A stretch of 64,000 nt of DNA, taken from assembly GCF_016907315.1 (NCBI RefSeq), contig NZ_JAFBBS010000001.1, forward strand, positions 1,674,001-1,738,000, written 5' to 3'. The notes under the pieces were generated by a model. It was not told the origin of the DNA. It searched no databases and was given only the letters and a program-made list of their open reading frames with translations. This document shows, in pieces, positions 1 to 8,716 of the stretch; the first letter of the stretch is position 1, and every line of letters begins with the position of its first letter. This DNA comes from Microbacterium esteraromaticum. GTDB lineage: Bacteria > Actinomycetota > Actinomycetes > Actinomycetales > Microbacteriaceae. The translations under genes were made by a program, and so were the position numbers.

Positions 1-128
1 TGCGCGGTGAACGCGACGATGATCCAGGCGGCGGCGATGACGGTGCCGATGATGCCGAGCGGGGTGCGCCAGGCGCGGGGCCAGCGCAGCTTGAGCCGCC
101 CCGGCATGCGGGGTTCGCGAGGGCTCAT
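1..128 (-). CDS. Peptide/nickel-type ABC transporter permease, DppC/OppC-like (N-terminal fragment, cut by window edge)
   Basis: Only the first 42 codons are inside the window; the gene runs off the left edge. It begins MSPREPRMPGRLKLRWP, a basic cytosolic N-terminus, followed by a hydrophobic stretch (PLGIIGTVIAAAWIIVAFTA) that looks like the first membrane segment of a DppC/OppC-type inner-membrane permease. Its ATG overlaps the stop codon of the upstream permease gene in an ATGA arrangement (125-128), so the two are translationally coupled. The assignment rests mainly on the context, binding protein then DppB-like permease then this gene, which is the usual order of peptide/opine importers; too little sequence is visible for a family call on its own. 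Confidence 0.75.
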   Translation of the reverse strand, partial: MSPREPRMPGRLKLRWPRAWRTPLGIIGTVIAAAWIIVAFTA

Positions 129-1186
129 GCGATCCTCACTCTCGGGTCGAGTACGCCGTACAGCAGGTCGACGACGAAGTTGATGACCAGGTAGATGACG
201 CCGACGATGAGGCCGACGCCCATGATCCCCGGCAGGTCGAGGTTGGCCGCCGAGTTGTACGCGTACGTGCCGAGACCCGGCCAGGCGAACACCGACTCGA
301 CGAGCACGGTGCCCGAGAGCAGTGAGCCGAATGCGACGCCGACCACGGTCAGCACCGGCAGTGCGGCTCCGCGGAGGACGTAGTCGAGGATCACCCGCAT
401 GGCAGGCAGCCCCTTCGCTCGTGCCGCCCGCACGTAGTCGCTGGCGAGCACCTCGAGCACCGAGGTGCGGATGAACCGCGTCAGCAGGCCGATGGTGACC
501 AGCGACAGCACGATCACCGGCAGCGCCAGGTGCGCCATCGCGTCGGCCCAGCCCACCCCATCGCCGTTCAGCAGGTAGTCGATCGTGTACAGGCCTGTCA
601 CCCGCGGCGGCGGGATGATCGACGGCGAGACGCGGCCGGAGCCAGGGGCGATGCGCAGGTTGAGGAAGAACACGTAGAAGCTCACGAGCGCGAGCCAGAA
701 GGTCGGAACGCTGAGCCCGATCAGCGTGACCACCCGCACGATCTGGTCGGTGACCAGGCCGCGCCGGTAGGCAGCCAGGGTACCCAGCACGAGGCTGACC
801 GCGAGGCTGAGGATGATCGCGCACAGGGCGATCTCGATGGTGGCCGGCACGGCCGTGGCGAGATCTGCGGTCACCGGCTGCCCGGTGACCAGCGAGGTGC
901 CGAGGTCGCCGCGCAGCAGCTTGCCCATGTAGATGAAGTACTGCACGAAGAGGGGCTGGTCGAGGCCCTGTGCCTTGATGAAGGCCTCGCGCGTCTCGGG
1001 GTTCTGAGACGCCCCCTCACCCAGTGCCGCGGAGACGGGGTCTCCGGGCACCAGGTTGGTGAGGAGGAACGTCACGACCGTGACGCCGATCAGCAGCAGC
1101 ACCGAGGTGCCGGCCCTGCGCAGCAGGTACCCCGCCAGGGGCGACTTCTTGCGCTGCGCCTGTGTCTGCACAGCCACTGTCGTCAT
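125..1186 (-). CDS. ABC transporter permease, DppB/OppB-like
   Basis: Integral membrane subunit of a peptide/nickel-type importer. The 353-residue product has the family N-terminus (YLLRRAGTSVLLLIGVTVVTFLL, first helix), then an extracellular loop carrying LVPGDP, and about five further helices. The permease coupling region with DYVRAARAKGLPAMRV (EAA-like loop that contacts the ATPase) is visible near residue 255. An ATG at 1186 is preceded directly by an in-frame GTG at 1189; I chose the ATG, though no strong ribosome binding site separates them. It lies 14 bp downstream of the binding-protein gene and overlaps the next permease by 4 bp, so the three form one operon. Substrate cannot be told from the permease. 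Confidence 0.9.
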   Translation of the reverse strand: MTTVAVQTQAQRKKSPLAGYLLRRAGTSVLLLIGVTVVTFLLTNLVPGDPVSAALGEGASQNPETREAFIKAQGLDQPLFVQYFIYMGKLLRGDLGTSLVTGQPVTADLATAVPATIEIALCAIILSLAVSLVLGTLAAYRRGLVTDQIVRVVTLIGLSVPTFWLALVSFYVFFLNLRIAPGSGRVSPSIIPPPRVTGLYTIDYLLNGDGVGWADAMAHLALPVIVLSLVTIGLLTRFIRTSVLEVLASDYVRAARAKGLPAMRVILDYVLRGAALPVLTVVGVAFGSLLSGTVLVESVFAWPGLGTYAYNSAANLDLPGIMGVGLIVGVIYLVINFVVDLLYGVLDPRVRIA

Positions 1187-1200
1187 CACGGTCGGTCCGT

Positions 1201-2793
1201 TCAGCCGGCGGGCGTGATCTCGGCGATGTCCATCTCCCAGACGGAGTTGTAGACGGCGCCGTCGACCTTGTCAGAGGTGGCGATGTTGCGGCCGGGGACG
1301 ATCAGCGGCACGAAGGGGCCGCTCTGCTGCATCGCCTCCGCGAACTTCGTGAATGCGGCGGTGCGCTCGTCGGGGTCGGTCGCGCTGGCGGCATCCGCGG
1401 CGATCTCGGCGATCTCGGGGTTGGCCGACTGCTCCCAGCCCGAGCGGAGGCCGACCTTCAGGCCGGGGCCGAAGGGCAGGAAGTTCGCGGAGTCCGCGTA
1501 GTCGGGACCCCAGAACCAGAGGCCGAAGCCCTCGGTGCCGTTCACGTAGGCGTCGAGCTCAGTCGCGAACGGAGCCGGGGCGAGCTCGACGGCGACGCCT
1601 GCGTCCTTCAGCTGCGCCTGGATGCGCTCGGCGAGCGGGGTGAACTCCACGCCGCCGACCGGGTAGTCGTTCGGGAACTGCAGCTTGAGGGTCTGACCGG
1701 TGTAGCCGGCCTCGTCGAAGGCGGCCTTGGCCTTGTCGAGGTCCTGCGTGACGCCCTCGTCGAGTGCGCCCTCGAACCCGGGCGGGATCACGCCGGTGGC
1801 CTGCTCGGCACCGGCGCCGGCGAGCTCGAGCAGAGCCGGGTAGTCGAGCGCGTACCGGATGCCCTCGGCGAGCTTCACGTTGGCCAGGTCGCCGGCGACG
1901 CCGGTCGACTGGTTCAGCAGCAGGAAGATGGTCTGGCCGGACGGGACCGAGTCGACCTCGAGGCCGTCGCCCAGGCCGCTGACCTGGTCGCCGTTGAGGT
2001 CCATGGCCACCATCGAGTCGCCGCCCTTGAGGTTGGCGAGCTGTGTCGCGCTCTCCGAGACGTTGCGGATGACGACGCGGTCGTAGGCGGGCTTCTCGTC
2101 GCCGTTGTACTCGTCGTTCTTCTTCAGCACGATCTGCGAGCTCAGGTCGAGCGTGTCGAGCACGAAGGGACCGGAGCCGGCGGATGCGCCATCGAAGTAC
2201 TTCTGCGCGGAGTCGGCGCCGTCGGTGCTGCCGCCGTTCTTCATCACCACGTCGGCGTTGACGATGCCGAGCGCCGGGTTGGCGAGGATGGCGGGCAGCT
2301 GCAGCAGGGGCGTCTCGGTCGTGAAGACGATCGTCTTGGCGTCGACCTCCTTGATGGTGACGCCGGCGAGGAGGAAGTTGGGCTTGGCGTCGGCCATGCC
2401 CTGGATGCGCTGCAGCGAGAAAACGACGTCCTTCGCCTCGATCGGGGTGCCGTCCGAGAAGACGCGGCCGTCTTCGAGGGTGAACGTGAACTCGGTCGCA
2501 GTGTCGTTGGCCTTCCACGACGCCAGCCCGGGGATGGGGGTCGAGACGTCGGAGCCCTTGAAGTCGACGAGGGTCTCGTACATCGCCTTGGCGAGCATGT
2601 TGCCGGTCGGGTCGTAGGTGTGGCCGGGGTCGGCGGTCTCGACCGAGAAGGCGGTGTCGATGACCAGGGAGCCACCGGACTTCGCTCCGCCGTCGTTGCC
2701 GTTGTTCGCGGAGTTCCCTCCCGAGCATCCGGTCAGGGCGATGAGCGCGACCGCTCCGAAGACGATCGCCGGCGTGCGCAGCGTCGACAGCAT
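1201..2793 (-). CDS. ABC transporter substrate-binding lipoprotein, family 5 (peptide/opine type)
   Basis: Extracytoplasmic solute-binding lipoprotein of 530 residues feeding the permeases downstream. A signal peptide ends in the lipobox LTGC (Cys23), so the mature protein is expected to be lipid-anchored outside the membrane. The body shows SBP_bac_5 features: YDPTGNMLAKAMYETLVDF near the start, FTLEDGRVFSDGTPIEAKDVVFSL, and ALDYPALLELAGAG later in the fold. The start at 2793 has a good ribosome binding site (GGAGGT, six bases upstream); an upstream in-frame extension to 2901 lacks a signal peptide and is rejected. A divergent Lrp-type regulator gene starts 149 bp away and may control the operon. 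Dipeptides, oligopeptides or opines are all possible substrates. Confidence 0.92.
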   Translation of the reverse strand: MLSTLRTPAIVFGAVALIALTGCSGGNSANNGNDGGAKSGGSLVIDTAFSVETADPGHTYDPTGNMLAKAMYETLVDFKGSDVSTPIPGLASWKANDTATEFTFTLEDGRVFSDGTPIEAKDVVFSLQRIQGMADAKPNFLLAGVTIKEVDAKTIVFTTETPLLQLPAILANPALGIVNADVVMKNGGSTDGADSAQKYFDGASAGSGPFVLDTLDLSSQIVLKKNDEYNGDEKPAYDRVVIRNVSESATQLANLKGGDSMVAMDLNGDQVSGLGDGLEVDSVPSGQTIFLLLNQSTGVAGDLANVKLAEGIRYALDYPALLELAGAGAEQATGVIPPGFEGALDEGVTQDLDKAKAAFDEAGYTGQTLKLQFPNDYPVGGVEFTPLAERIQAQLKDAGVAVELAPAPFATELDAYVNGTEGFGLWFWGPDYADSANFLPFGPGLKVGLRSGWEQSANPEIAEIAADAASATDPDERTAAFTKFAEAMQQSGPFVPLIVPGRNIATSDKVDGAVYNSVWEMDIAEITPAG

Positions 2794-2942
2794 GGGTACC
2801 TCCATTGGCAGGGTGGATCGGGAGTCCTGGTCATCCAACCGTGGACGACCGTGATCAGATTCCCATGATGTGCGACGATCTGTCCAATGACATCGCGTCA
2901 TGAAGACAAAGTCTGTCCGAACGATGAGGATTGGGGTACAGA
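2794..2942. promoter_or_regulatory. Divergent promoter/operator region between binding-protein operon and Lrp-type regulator
   Basis: This 149-bp gap separates two divergently transcribed genes and is noticeably richer in A/T than its surroundings (for example GACAAAGTCTGTC, an imperfect inverted repeat at 2904-2916, and CAATGACATCGCGTCATGAAG around 2885-2905, which contains ATGACATCGCGTCAT, a near-perfect palindrome). Such palindromes are plausible operator sites for the Lrp-family protein. No experimental promoter can be read directly. Confidence 0.5.
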
Positions 2943-3530
2943 ATGTCCAGCACTGATGCTGAAGACCACCGGGATTCTGGACGAAGTGCCGTCACCCTCG
3001 ATCCGGTCTCATACCGGATCCTGGATCTGCTCCGTGAGAACGGACGAATCTCGATCGCCGCCCTGGCCGAGAAGGTCGGGATATCTCGGGCCAACGCGTA
3101 CACCAGGGTCGAGGCGCTGATGGCCGACGGGGTCATCACGGGTTTCAGCGCACGGGTCGATCCGGCGAAGGCAGGTCTGTCGATCGGAGCGATGATCTTC
3201 GTCACGGTCTATCCGCAGGCGTGGGCGTCGTTCCGAGCGCAGATCGCCGAGATGCCCGACATCGAGTACTGCGCCGTGACGACCGGCGAGCACGACGCGA
3301 TGCTGCTGATCCGGGCGACGGATGTCAGCGGGGTGCACGAGTTCTCGACCGGGGTGATCGCCCAGCTTCCCGAGGTGCGCACCGTGGTCAGCGTCGTGGT
3401 GCTCGACGAGGTGATCCGCCGGCCGTTCGTGCTTCCCCCCGACCTGCCCGAGCGCAGCCTCGACGTGCCCCTTGGCATGACCCAGTGGACACCGGCGACG
3501 GCCGGGCGCGGAGCCCTGCCGCCGCGGTGA
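2943..3530 (+). CDS. Lrp/AsnC family transcriptional regulator
   Basis: DNA-binding regulator of 195 residues. The N-terminal AsnC-type helix-turn-helix is clear (ILDLLRENGRISIAALAEKV, then GISRANAYTRVEALMADGVI, roughly residues 25-65), followed by an effector-binding RAM-like domain (GAMIFVTVYPQAWASF ... EYCAVTTGEHDAMLLIRATD). I chose ATG 2943 over TTG 2931 because TTG 2931 abuts the only GAGGA motif, whereas GGGG at 2933-2936 is suitably spaced before the ATG. The gene is divergent from the peptide-transporter operon, so local control of uptake in response to an amino acid is a reasonable inference. It ends 14 bp before the convergent stop codon at 3545. Confidence 0.9.
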   Translation: MSSTDAEDHRDSGRSAVTLDPVSYRILDLLRENGRISIAALAEKVGISRANAYTRVEALMADGVITGFSARVDPAKAGLSIGAMIFVTVYPQAWASFRAQIAEMPDIEYCAVTTGEHDAMLLIRATDVSGVHEFSTGVIAQLPEVRTVVSVVVLDEVIRRPFVLPPDLPERSLDVPLGMTQWTPATAGRGALPPR

Positions 3531-3544
3531 CGGCTCGACTGCTG

Positions 3545-3904
3545 TCAGGCCGCCGCGGTCTCGACGCAGACGCTGAGCTGCGCGGCGCCGTGCATCTCGT
3601 AGTGCTCGACCAGGCGCAGCATCCCGTCGTCGTCGACCTCGATGTCGCTCTCGCCGTCGCCGGTCACGACCTCGCCCGTTGCGGCCAGCACGTGCACGAA
3701 CGACACCCAGATGGTGTCGCCGGTGCGGGTGCCGACGAAACGGCCGATCGTGACGGTGTCACCGGTGTAGTCGCCCCAGATCGCGCCGTCCTGCTCGAAG
3801 TAGTGGAAGACGCTCGGGGCGTCGTGATCGACGACGGAGGTCGTCGACGACACCATCTTGAACGTGCGGCCGTCGAGACTGGGGAGGGTTCGGGTCTGAG
3901 TCAC
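3545..3904 (-). CDS. Small lipocalin-like protein of unknown function
   Basis: 119-residue soluble protein with repeated short beta-strand patterns: FKMVSSTTSVVDHDAPSVFH, FEQDGAIWGDYTGDTVTIGR, and a final LRLVEHYEMHG strand. This pattern resembles a family of about 110-residue proteins in Bacillus and actinobacteria that databases often label 'n-acetylglutamate synthase' without support; nothing here looks like a GNAT acetyltransferase. The start is a GTG at 3904, only 29 bp from the divergent start at 3934, so the two genes must share overlapping promoters. Function unknown. Confidence 0.75.
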   Translation of the reverse strand: MTQTRTLPSLDGRTFKMVSSTTSVVDHDAPSVFHYFEQDGAIWGDYTGDTVTIGRFVGTRTGDTIWVSFVHVLAATGEVVTGDGESDIEVDDDGMLRLVEHYEMHGAAQLSVCVETAAA

Positions 3905-3921
3905 CCATCGATCATGGCAGG

Positions 3922-3927
3922 TACCGT
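3922..3927 (+). promoter_or_regulatory. -10 hexamer (TACCGT) for an apparently leaderless mRNA of the 3934 gene
   Basis: TACCGT matches the TANNNT form of actinobacterial -10 elements and ends six bases before the ATG at 3934, with no ribosome binding site between. Transcription would start at or within a base of the start codon. Confidence 0.55.
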
Positions 3928-3933
3928 GGACGC

Positions 3934-5100
3934 ATGAATCCGGCGCCGCCCCCGCAGCACCCGTTCGAGACGCGCCCGCTCACCGAGCCGGTCGACCCTC
4001 GTGCCGTGAGCGAGTTCTGGCGCAGGGTCAAGGCGCAGAACCCGTCGTCGGGTGCCCAGGTGGCGATCATGATCGTCGTCGGCGTCATCTTCGCCCTCGT
4101 GTTCCTGCCCGCGATCGGCATGACGCTGTTCGGGCTGATCGCGGTCGCCGGCTCGGGCGAGTCCGGGTTCGGCGCGCTGTTCTCGCTTCCGGCGCTGATC
4201 CCCTTCGTGATCGCCGGCATCGGCATCCCGCTCTTCGTGGTCTCCCAGCGGAAGACCCGCGAGAGCACCTACCGGATCGCGCGGTTCGCCGAGGCGAACG
4301 GCATGACCTTCCGTCCGTTCGTCGCCGACCCCCCGCTGCCGGGCATGATCTTCCACCTCGGTCATTCCCGCATGGCATCGCAGCTCGTCCGCGGCCAGCA
4401 CCCGCGGTTCGTCGAATTCGGCAACTACCGGTACACGACCGGGTCGGGCAAGAACAAGACGACGCACAACTGGGGGTACGTCGCCGTCAAGCTCGACGTG
4501 CCGCTGCCGAACATCGTGCTCGATGCGCTGGGGAACAACTCGCTGGGCTCGAACCTGCCCTCGACGTTCTCGAAGGACCAGCGGCTCTCGCTCGAGGGCG
4601 ACTTCGACCAGCACTTCACCCTGTACTGCCCGAGCGGCTACGAGGCCGATGCGCTCTACCTGTTCACGCCCGACATCATGGCGCGCTTCATCGACCACGC
4701 AGCGCAGCTCGACGTCGAGATCGTCGACGACTGGCTGTTCCTCTACATGCGCCGCCCGGCCTCGACCACCGACGTGAGCACGTGGGCGTGGCTGTTCGGC
4801 ACGGTCGGCGCACTCATGACGAAATTCGATCAGTGGGCGCGCTGGCGCGATGACCGGCTGAGGCTCGCGCAGGAGGCGGTGCACCATCCGGTCACGCAGC
4901 CGGGCACGGCGACGGCCGCGCCGCTGCCCTTCGCCCCGCCCGTCGGCATGCTCACTCCCCCGGCCCCAGGCGTCGCCCCGCAGGGCCGGCGCCTGCGCAA
5001 GGGCTTCTCATGGGTCACGCTCGTGATCATCCTCGTGGTGTTCGGCGTCACGCTTCTGCCGCAGCTCTTCGGCATGCTCTCGTTCTTCTTCTTCCGCTGA
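3934..5100 (+). CDS. Hypothetical membrane protein with two N-terminal and one C-terminal helix
   Basis: 388-residue protein I do not recognise. A cytosolic proline-rich N-terminus (MNPAPPPQHPFETRPL) is followed by two hydrophobic helices at about residues 38-66 and 73-98, then a large soluble domain with aromatic-rich motifs (GNYRYTTGSGKNKTTHNWGY, DQHFTLYCPSGYEADALYLF, DVEIVDDWLFLYMRRP). A proline-rich linker precedes a final hydrophobic helix (WVTLVIILVVFGVTLLPQLF) ending in SFFFFR. The central domain has the look of an actinobacterial sensor- or stress-associated membrane family, but no catalytic motif is visible. It starts with an ATG six bases after a -10-like hexamer. It is convergent with the DUF779 gene, 14 bp away. 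Confidence 0.8.
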   Translation: MNPAPPPQHPFETRPLTEPVDPRAVSEFWRRVKAQNPSSGAQVAIMIVVGVIFALVFLPAIGMTLFGLIAVAGSGESGFGALFSLPALIPFVIAGIGIPLFVVSQRKTRESTYRIARFAEANGMTFRPFVADPPLPGMIFHLGHSRMASQLVRGQHPRFVEFGNYRYTTGSGKNKTTHNWGYVAVKLDVPLPNIVLDALGNNSLGSNLPSTFSKDQRLSLEGDFDQHFTLYCPSGYEADALYLFTPDIMARFIDHAAQLDVEIVDDWLFLYMRRPASTTDVSTWAWLFGTVGALMTKFDQWARWRDDRLRLAQEAVHHPVTQPGTATAAPLPFAPPVGMLTPPAPGVAPQGRRLRKGFSWVTLVIILVVFGVTLLPQLFGMLSFFFFR

Positions 5101-5114
5101 CGCGGATCCGGATG

Positions 5115-5510
5115 CTAGGCCGGAGCGAGGCCGAAGTACTCGAGCTCGGCGTCGTTCAGCATCCGCGATCGGGTGAGGAAGCGCATGCCGGTCGGGCCCT
5201 CGACGCTGAACCCGGCCCCGCGACCCGGCACCGCGTCGATCGTGAGGTGCGTGTACTTCCAGTACTCGAACTGCGACTCCGACATGAACACCTCGATCGG
5301 GTCGAGTCCCTCGATGTCGAGCCGGCCGAGGAGCACGTCGCTCGGGCCGGTGATGAACATGCCGATCGGATAGCACATGGGCGACGAGCCGTCGCAGCAT
5401 CCACCCGACTGATGGAACATCAGCGGCCCATGCTGGGCCGTCAGCTCGCGCAGCAGCTCGGCGGCGGCATCCGACACATCCACCCGCTCGTACTTTCCGA
5501 TGCTGACCAT
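5115..5510 (-). CDS. DUF779 family protein (partner of aldehyde dehydrogenase)
   Basis: 131-residue protein with the DUF779 signature: LMFHQSGGCCDGSSPMCYP, a Cys-rich motif near residues 31-49, followed by DVLLGRLDIEGLDPIEVFMS and FEYWKYTHLTIDAVPGRG. The family is commonly found beside aldehyde dehydrogenase genes; its biochemical role is unestablished, though the Cys/His residues suggest metal binding or an accessory/redox role. The start at 5510 has a good ribosome binding site (AGAGGAG). It lies 71 bp downstream of the aldehyde dehydrogenase gene on the same strand and is very probably co-transcribed with it. Confidence 0.92.
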   Translation of the reverse strand: MVSIGKYERVDVSDAAAELLRELTAQHGPLMFHQSGGCCDGSSPMCYPIGMFITGPSDVLLGRLDIEGLDPIEVFMSESQFEYWKYTHLTIDAVPGRGAGFSVEGPTGMRFLTRSRMLNDAELEYFGLAPA

Positions 5511-5581
5511 CTGCGACTCCTCTCTGGGGAACGGCTGCCGGGCGGACGTCGCGAGACGCCCGCCCGGCTCGGGGAGGCCGA

Positions 5582-7129
<1,548 letters not shown>

Positions 7130-7198
7130 CGTTGACTCCTTCGACGGGCCGCGGCCTCGATGCTGCGCGGCTGTTGGGTTCGAAGGTAGGTCGCCTCA

Positions 7199-7220
7199 CG
7201 TTGCGCCCCCGTGCGCAACG
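7199..7220. promoter_or_regulatory. Candidate operator: inverted repeat upstream of aldehyde dehydrogenase
   Basis: CGTTGCGC at 7199-7206 and GCGCAACG at 7213-7220 form an 8-bp perfect inverted repeat with a 6-bp spacer, and further GTTGC words follow at 7219-7235. It lies 70-90 bp upstream of the aldehyde dehydrogenase start, where an activator such as the neighbouring GAF/winged-helix protein could bind. Binding is inferred from position only. Confidence 0.5.
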
Positions 7221-7251
7221 TTGCAGTCGGTTGCGTGAGCTCGTCCCGGGT

Positions 7252-7310
7252 CTCGAATCGCTCGACTGGCAGGCGAATGCGGCCCGGAGCGACCAGTTGA
7301 GCGTTTCGAG
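7252..7310 (-). terminator. Long hairpin downstream of the GAF regulator
   Basis: CTCGAATCGCTCGACTGG (7252-7269) pairs with CCAGTTGAGCGTTTCGAG (7293-7310) with two mismatches, leaving a 23-bp loop. It starts about 12 bp past the regulator stop at 7322, so it may terminate that transcript. The arm contains TTGAGCG and TTTCGAG, words shared with the repeats of the parS tract at 28-30.7 kb. Confidence 0.5.
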
Positions 7311-7321
7311 AGGGGAGGCGG

Positions 7322-8647
7322 TCAGCCCAGACGCTCGATACGGGCGACGAGACCTGCGCGTCTCGGCGAGCGCGCGGGGAGCATCTCGAGCGCGAGGCGC
7401 AGCGCCTCGGCGTCGTTCTGCCCCTCGGGGATCTCGGCGTACGCGAGCAGCACGTCGAGGCTCGCCTCGCTGACCATCACCTCGTGCAGCGCCGCGCGCA
7501 CTGTCTCGCGGAACTCCTCGACCCCGGGCGACGCCGACTCGGGCAGCACCGCACCCGGATAGGCGCTGAGCGCGACGCGGTGCGCCCCGCGGTCGAGCAG
7601 CGACAGCACGTTCTGCGCGTCGGTCTCGAGCGGCGCAGTCAGCCGGTAGGGACGCGACTGCGGTGCGAGGTCGGGTGAGACGCGTTCGAGCACCTTGCGC
7701 AGTCGCACCATCTCGGGCCGCAGGGTGTCGGGCGACGCCCCCTCGCCGTACACGAGCTCGGTGAGCCGCTCTGCCGACAGGCCCTGACGGTGCACGGCGA
7801 GCATGAGCAGGATCTCGGCATGCCTGGCGCTGAGCTCGATCACGGTCTCGCCGTCGGCGGCGTCGACCTCGAGGCGGGCGCGATCGCGTGCCAGCACCTG
7901 CAGTCGCGCGTGCCTGGTGTCACGCGGTGAGCGGCGCGGCGACCGCTCCGATCCCCTGGGCGCCTCGCTGCGCGCCCGCAGGCGGGCGACGAGCAGCTCG
8001 GACTCGACGGCTCGCGCCGTCGCATCCACCAGCATCCGGGCTTGCGAGGTGACCGCCTCGGCACCGCCGGTCACGTCGATCACGCCGAGGATGCGGCGGG
8101 TCTCGGGATCGAACACCGGGGCCGCGGTGCACGACCACGGCTGCACGAGACGGTTGTAGTGCTCGGCGTGGTGGATCTGCACCGACTCGCCCAGGGTGAG
8201 CGCAGTGCCCGGGGCCGAGGTTCCGACCATCTGCTCTGACCAGTTCGCACCCGCGACGAATCCCATCTCGCCCGACAGCACGCGCTGACGCAGGTCTCCC
8301 TCGACCCACAGCAGCCGGCCGGCGTGGTCTCCGACCGCCACGACGACGCCCGAGTCCTCGGCACTGCCGGGCAGCAGCAGCGAGCGGATGAGATCCATCA
8401 CCCCGGCAAGCGGATGCCCGGTGCGGTACGCCTCTAGGGCGTCGTGGCTGAAGTCGAGCGGAGGCAGCCCCTCGGCGCCGACGCGGCCCTGCCAGGCTCG
8501 TTCCCACGACGCCCGCACGAGCGGTCGCACCTGCTGCAGACGGCGATCATCGAGGTTCCCTGCGACGAGCTCTTCGTGCGCGCGCTCGATGAGAAGGCGC
8601 GAGACCTCGGGTGAGGCGTCACGCGATGACGACCAGGGGGACGGCAC
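7322..8647 (-). CDS. GAF-domain transcriptional regulator with C-terminal winged-helix-like domain
   Basis: 441-residue regulator, probably for the aldehyde dehydrogenase/DUF779 unit just downstream. The N-terminal half resembles the sensory part of AcoR-type activators: VSRLLIERAHEELVAGN, VRPLVRASWERA, and a GAF core (GVVVAVGDHAGRLLWVEGDL ... WSCTAAPVFDPETRRILGVI). The AAA+ and Fis domains of AcoR are absent; instead the C-terminus (IELSARHAEILLMLAVHRQG, LTELVYGEGASPDTLRPEMV, RLRKVLE) looks like an OmpR/SARP-type winged helix. Start uncertain: GTG 8647 has GGAG at good spacing; GTG 8713 would abut the upstream CCA enzyme gene but lacks a ribosome binding site. A TACACT -10-like hexamer lies near 8685. 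Confidence 0.82.
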   Translation of the reverse strand: MPSPWSSSRDASPEVSRLLIERAHEELVAGNLDDRRLQQVRPLVRASWERAWQGRVGAEGLPPLDFSHDALEAYRTGHPLAGVMDLIRSLLLPGSAEDSGVVVAVGDHAGRLLWVEGDLRQRVLSGEMGFVAGANWSEQMVGTSAPGTALTLGESVQIHHAEHYNRLVQPWSCTAAPVFDPETRRILGVIDVTGGAEAVTSQARMLVDATARAVESELLVARLRARSEAPRGSERSPRRSPRDTRHARLQVLARDRARLEVDAADGETVIELSARHAEILLMLAVHRQGLSAERLTELVYGEGASPDTLRPEMVRLRKVLERVSPDLAPQSRPYRLTAPLETDAQNVLSLLDRGAHRVALSAYPGAVLPESASPGVEEFRETVRAALHEVMVSEASLDVLLAYAEIPEGQNDAEALRLALEMLPARSPRRAGLVARIERLG

Positions 8648-8716
8648 GCTGGCTCCGATCGGCGCTGATGGGTGTGCCCAGTGTAGATCGGATGCAGGGC
8701 GCGGCGCCCTCACAGT

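Noticed and set aside
8648..8713. Longer GAF-regulator start at GTG 8713
   Set aside because: No ribosome binding site and it begins only 3 bp after the CCA enzyme stop; GTG 8647 has GGAG at good spacing. Not fully excluded.
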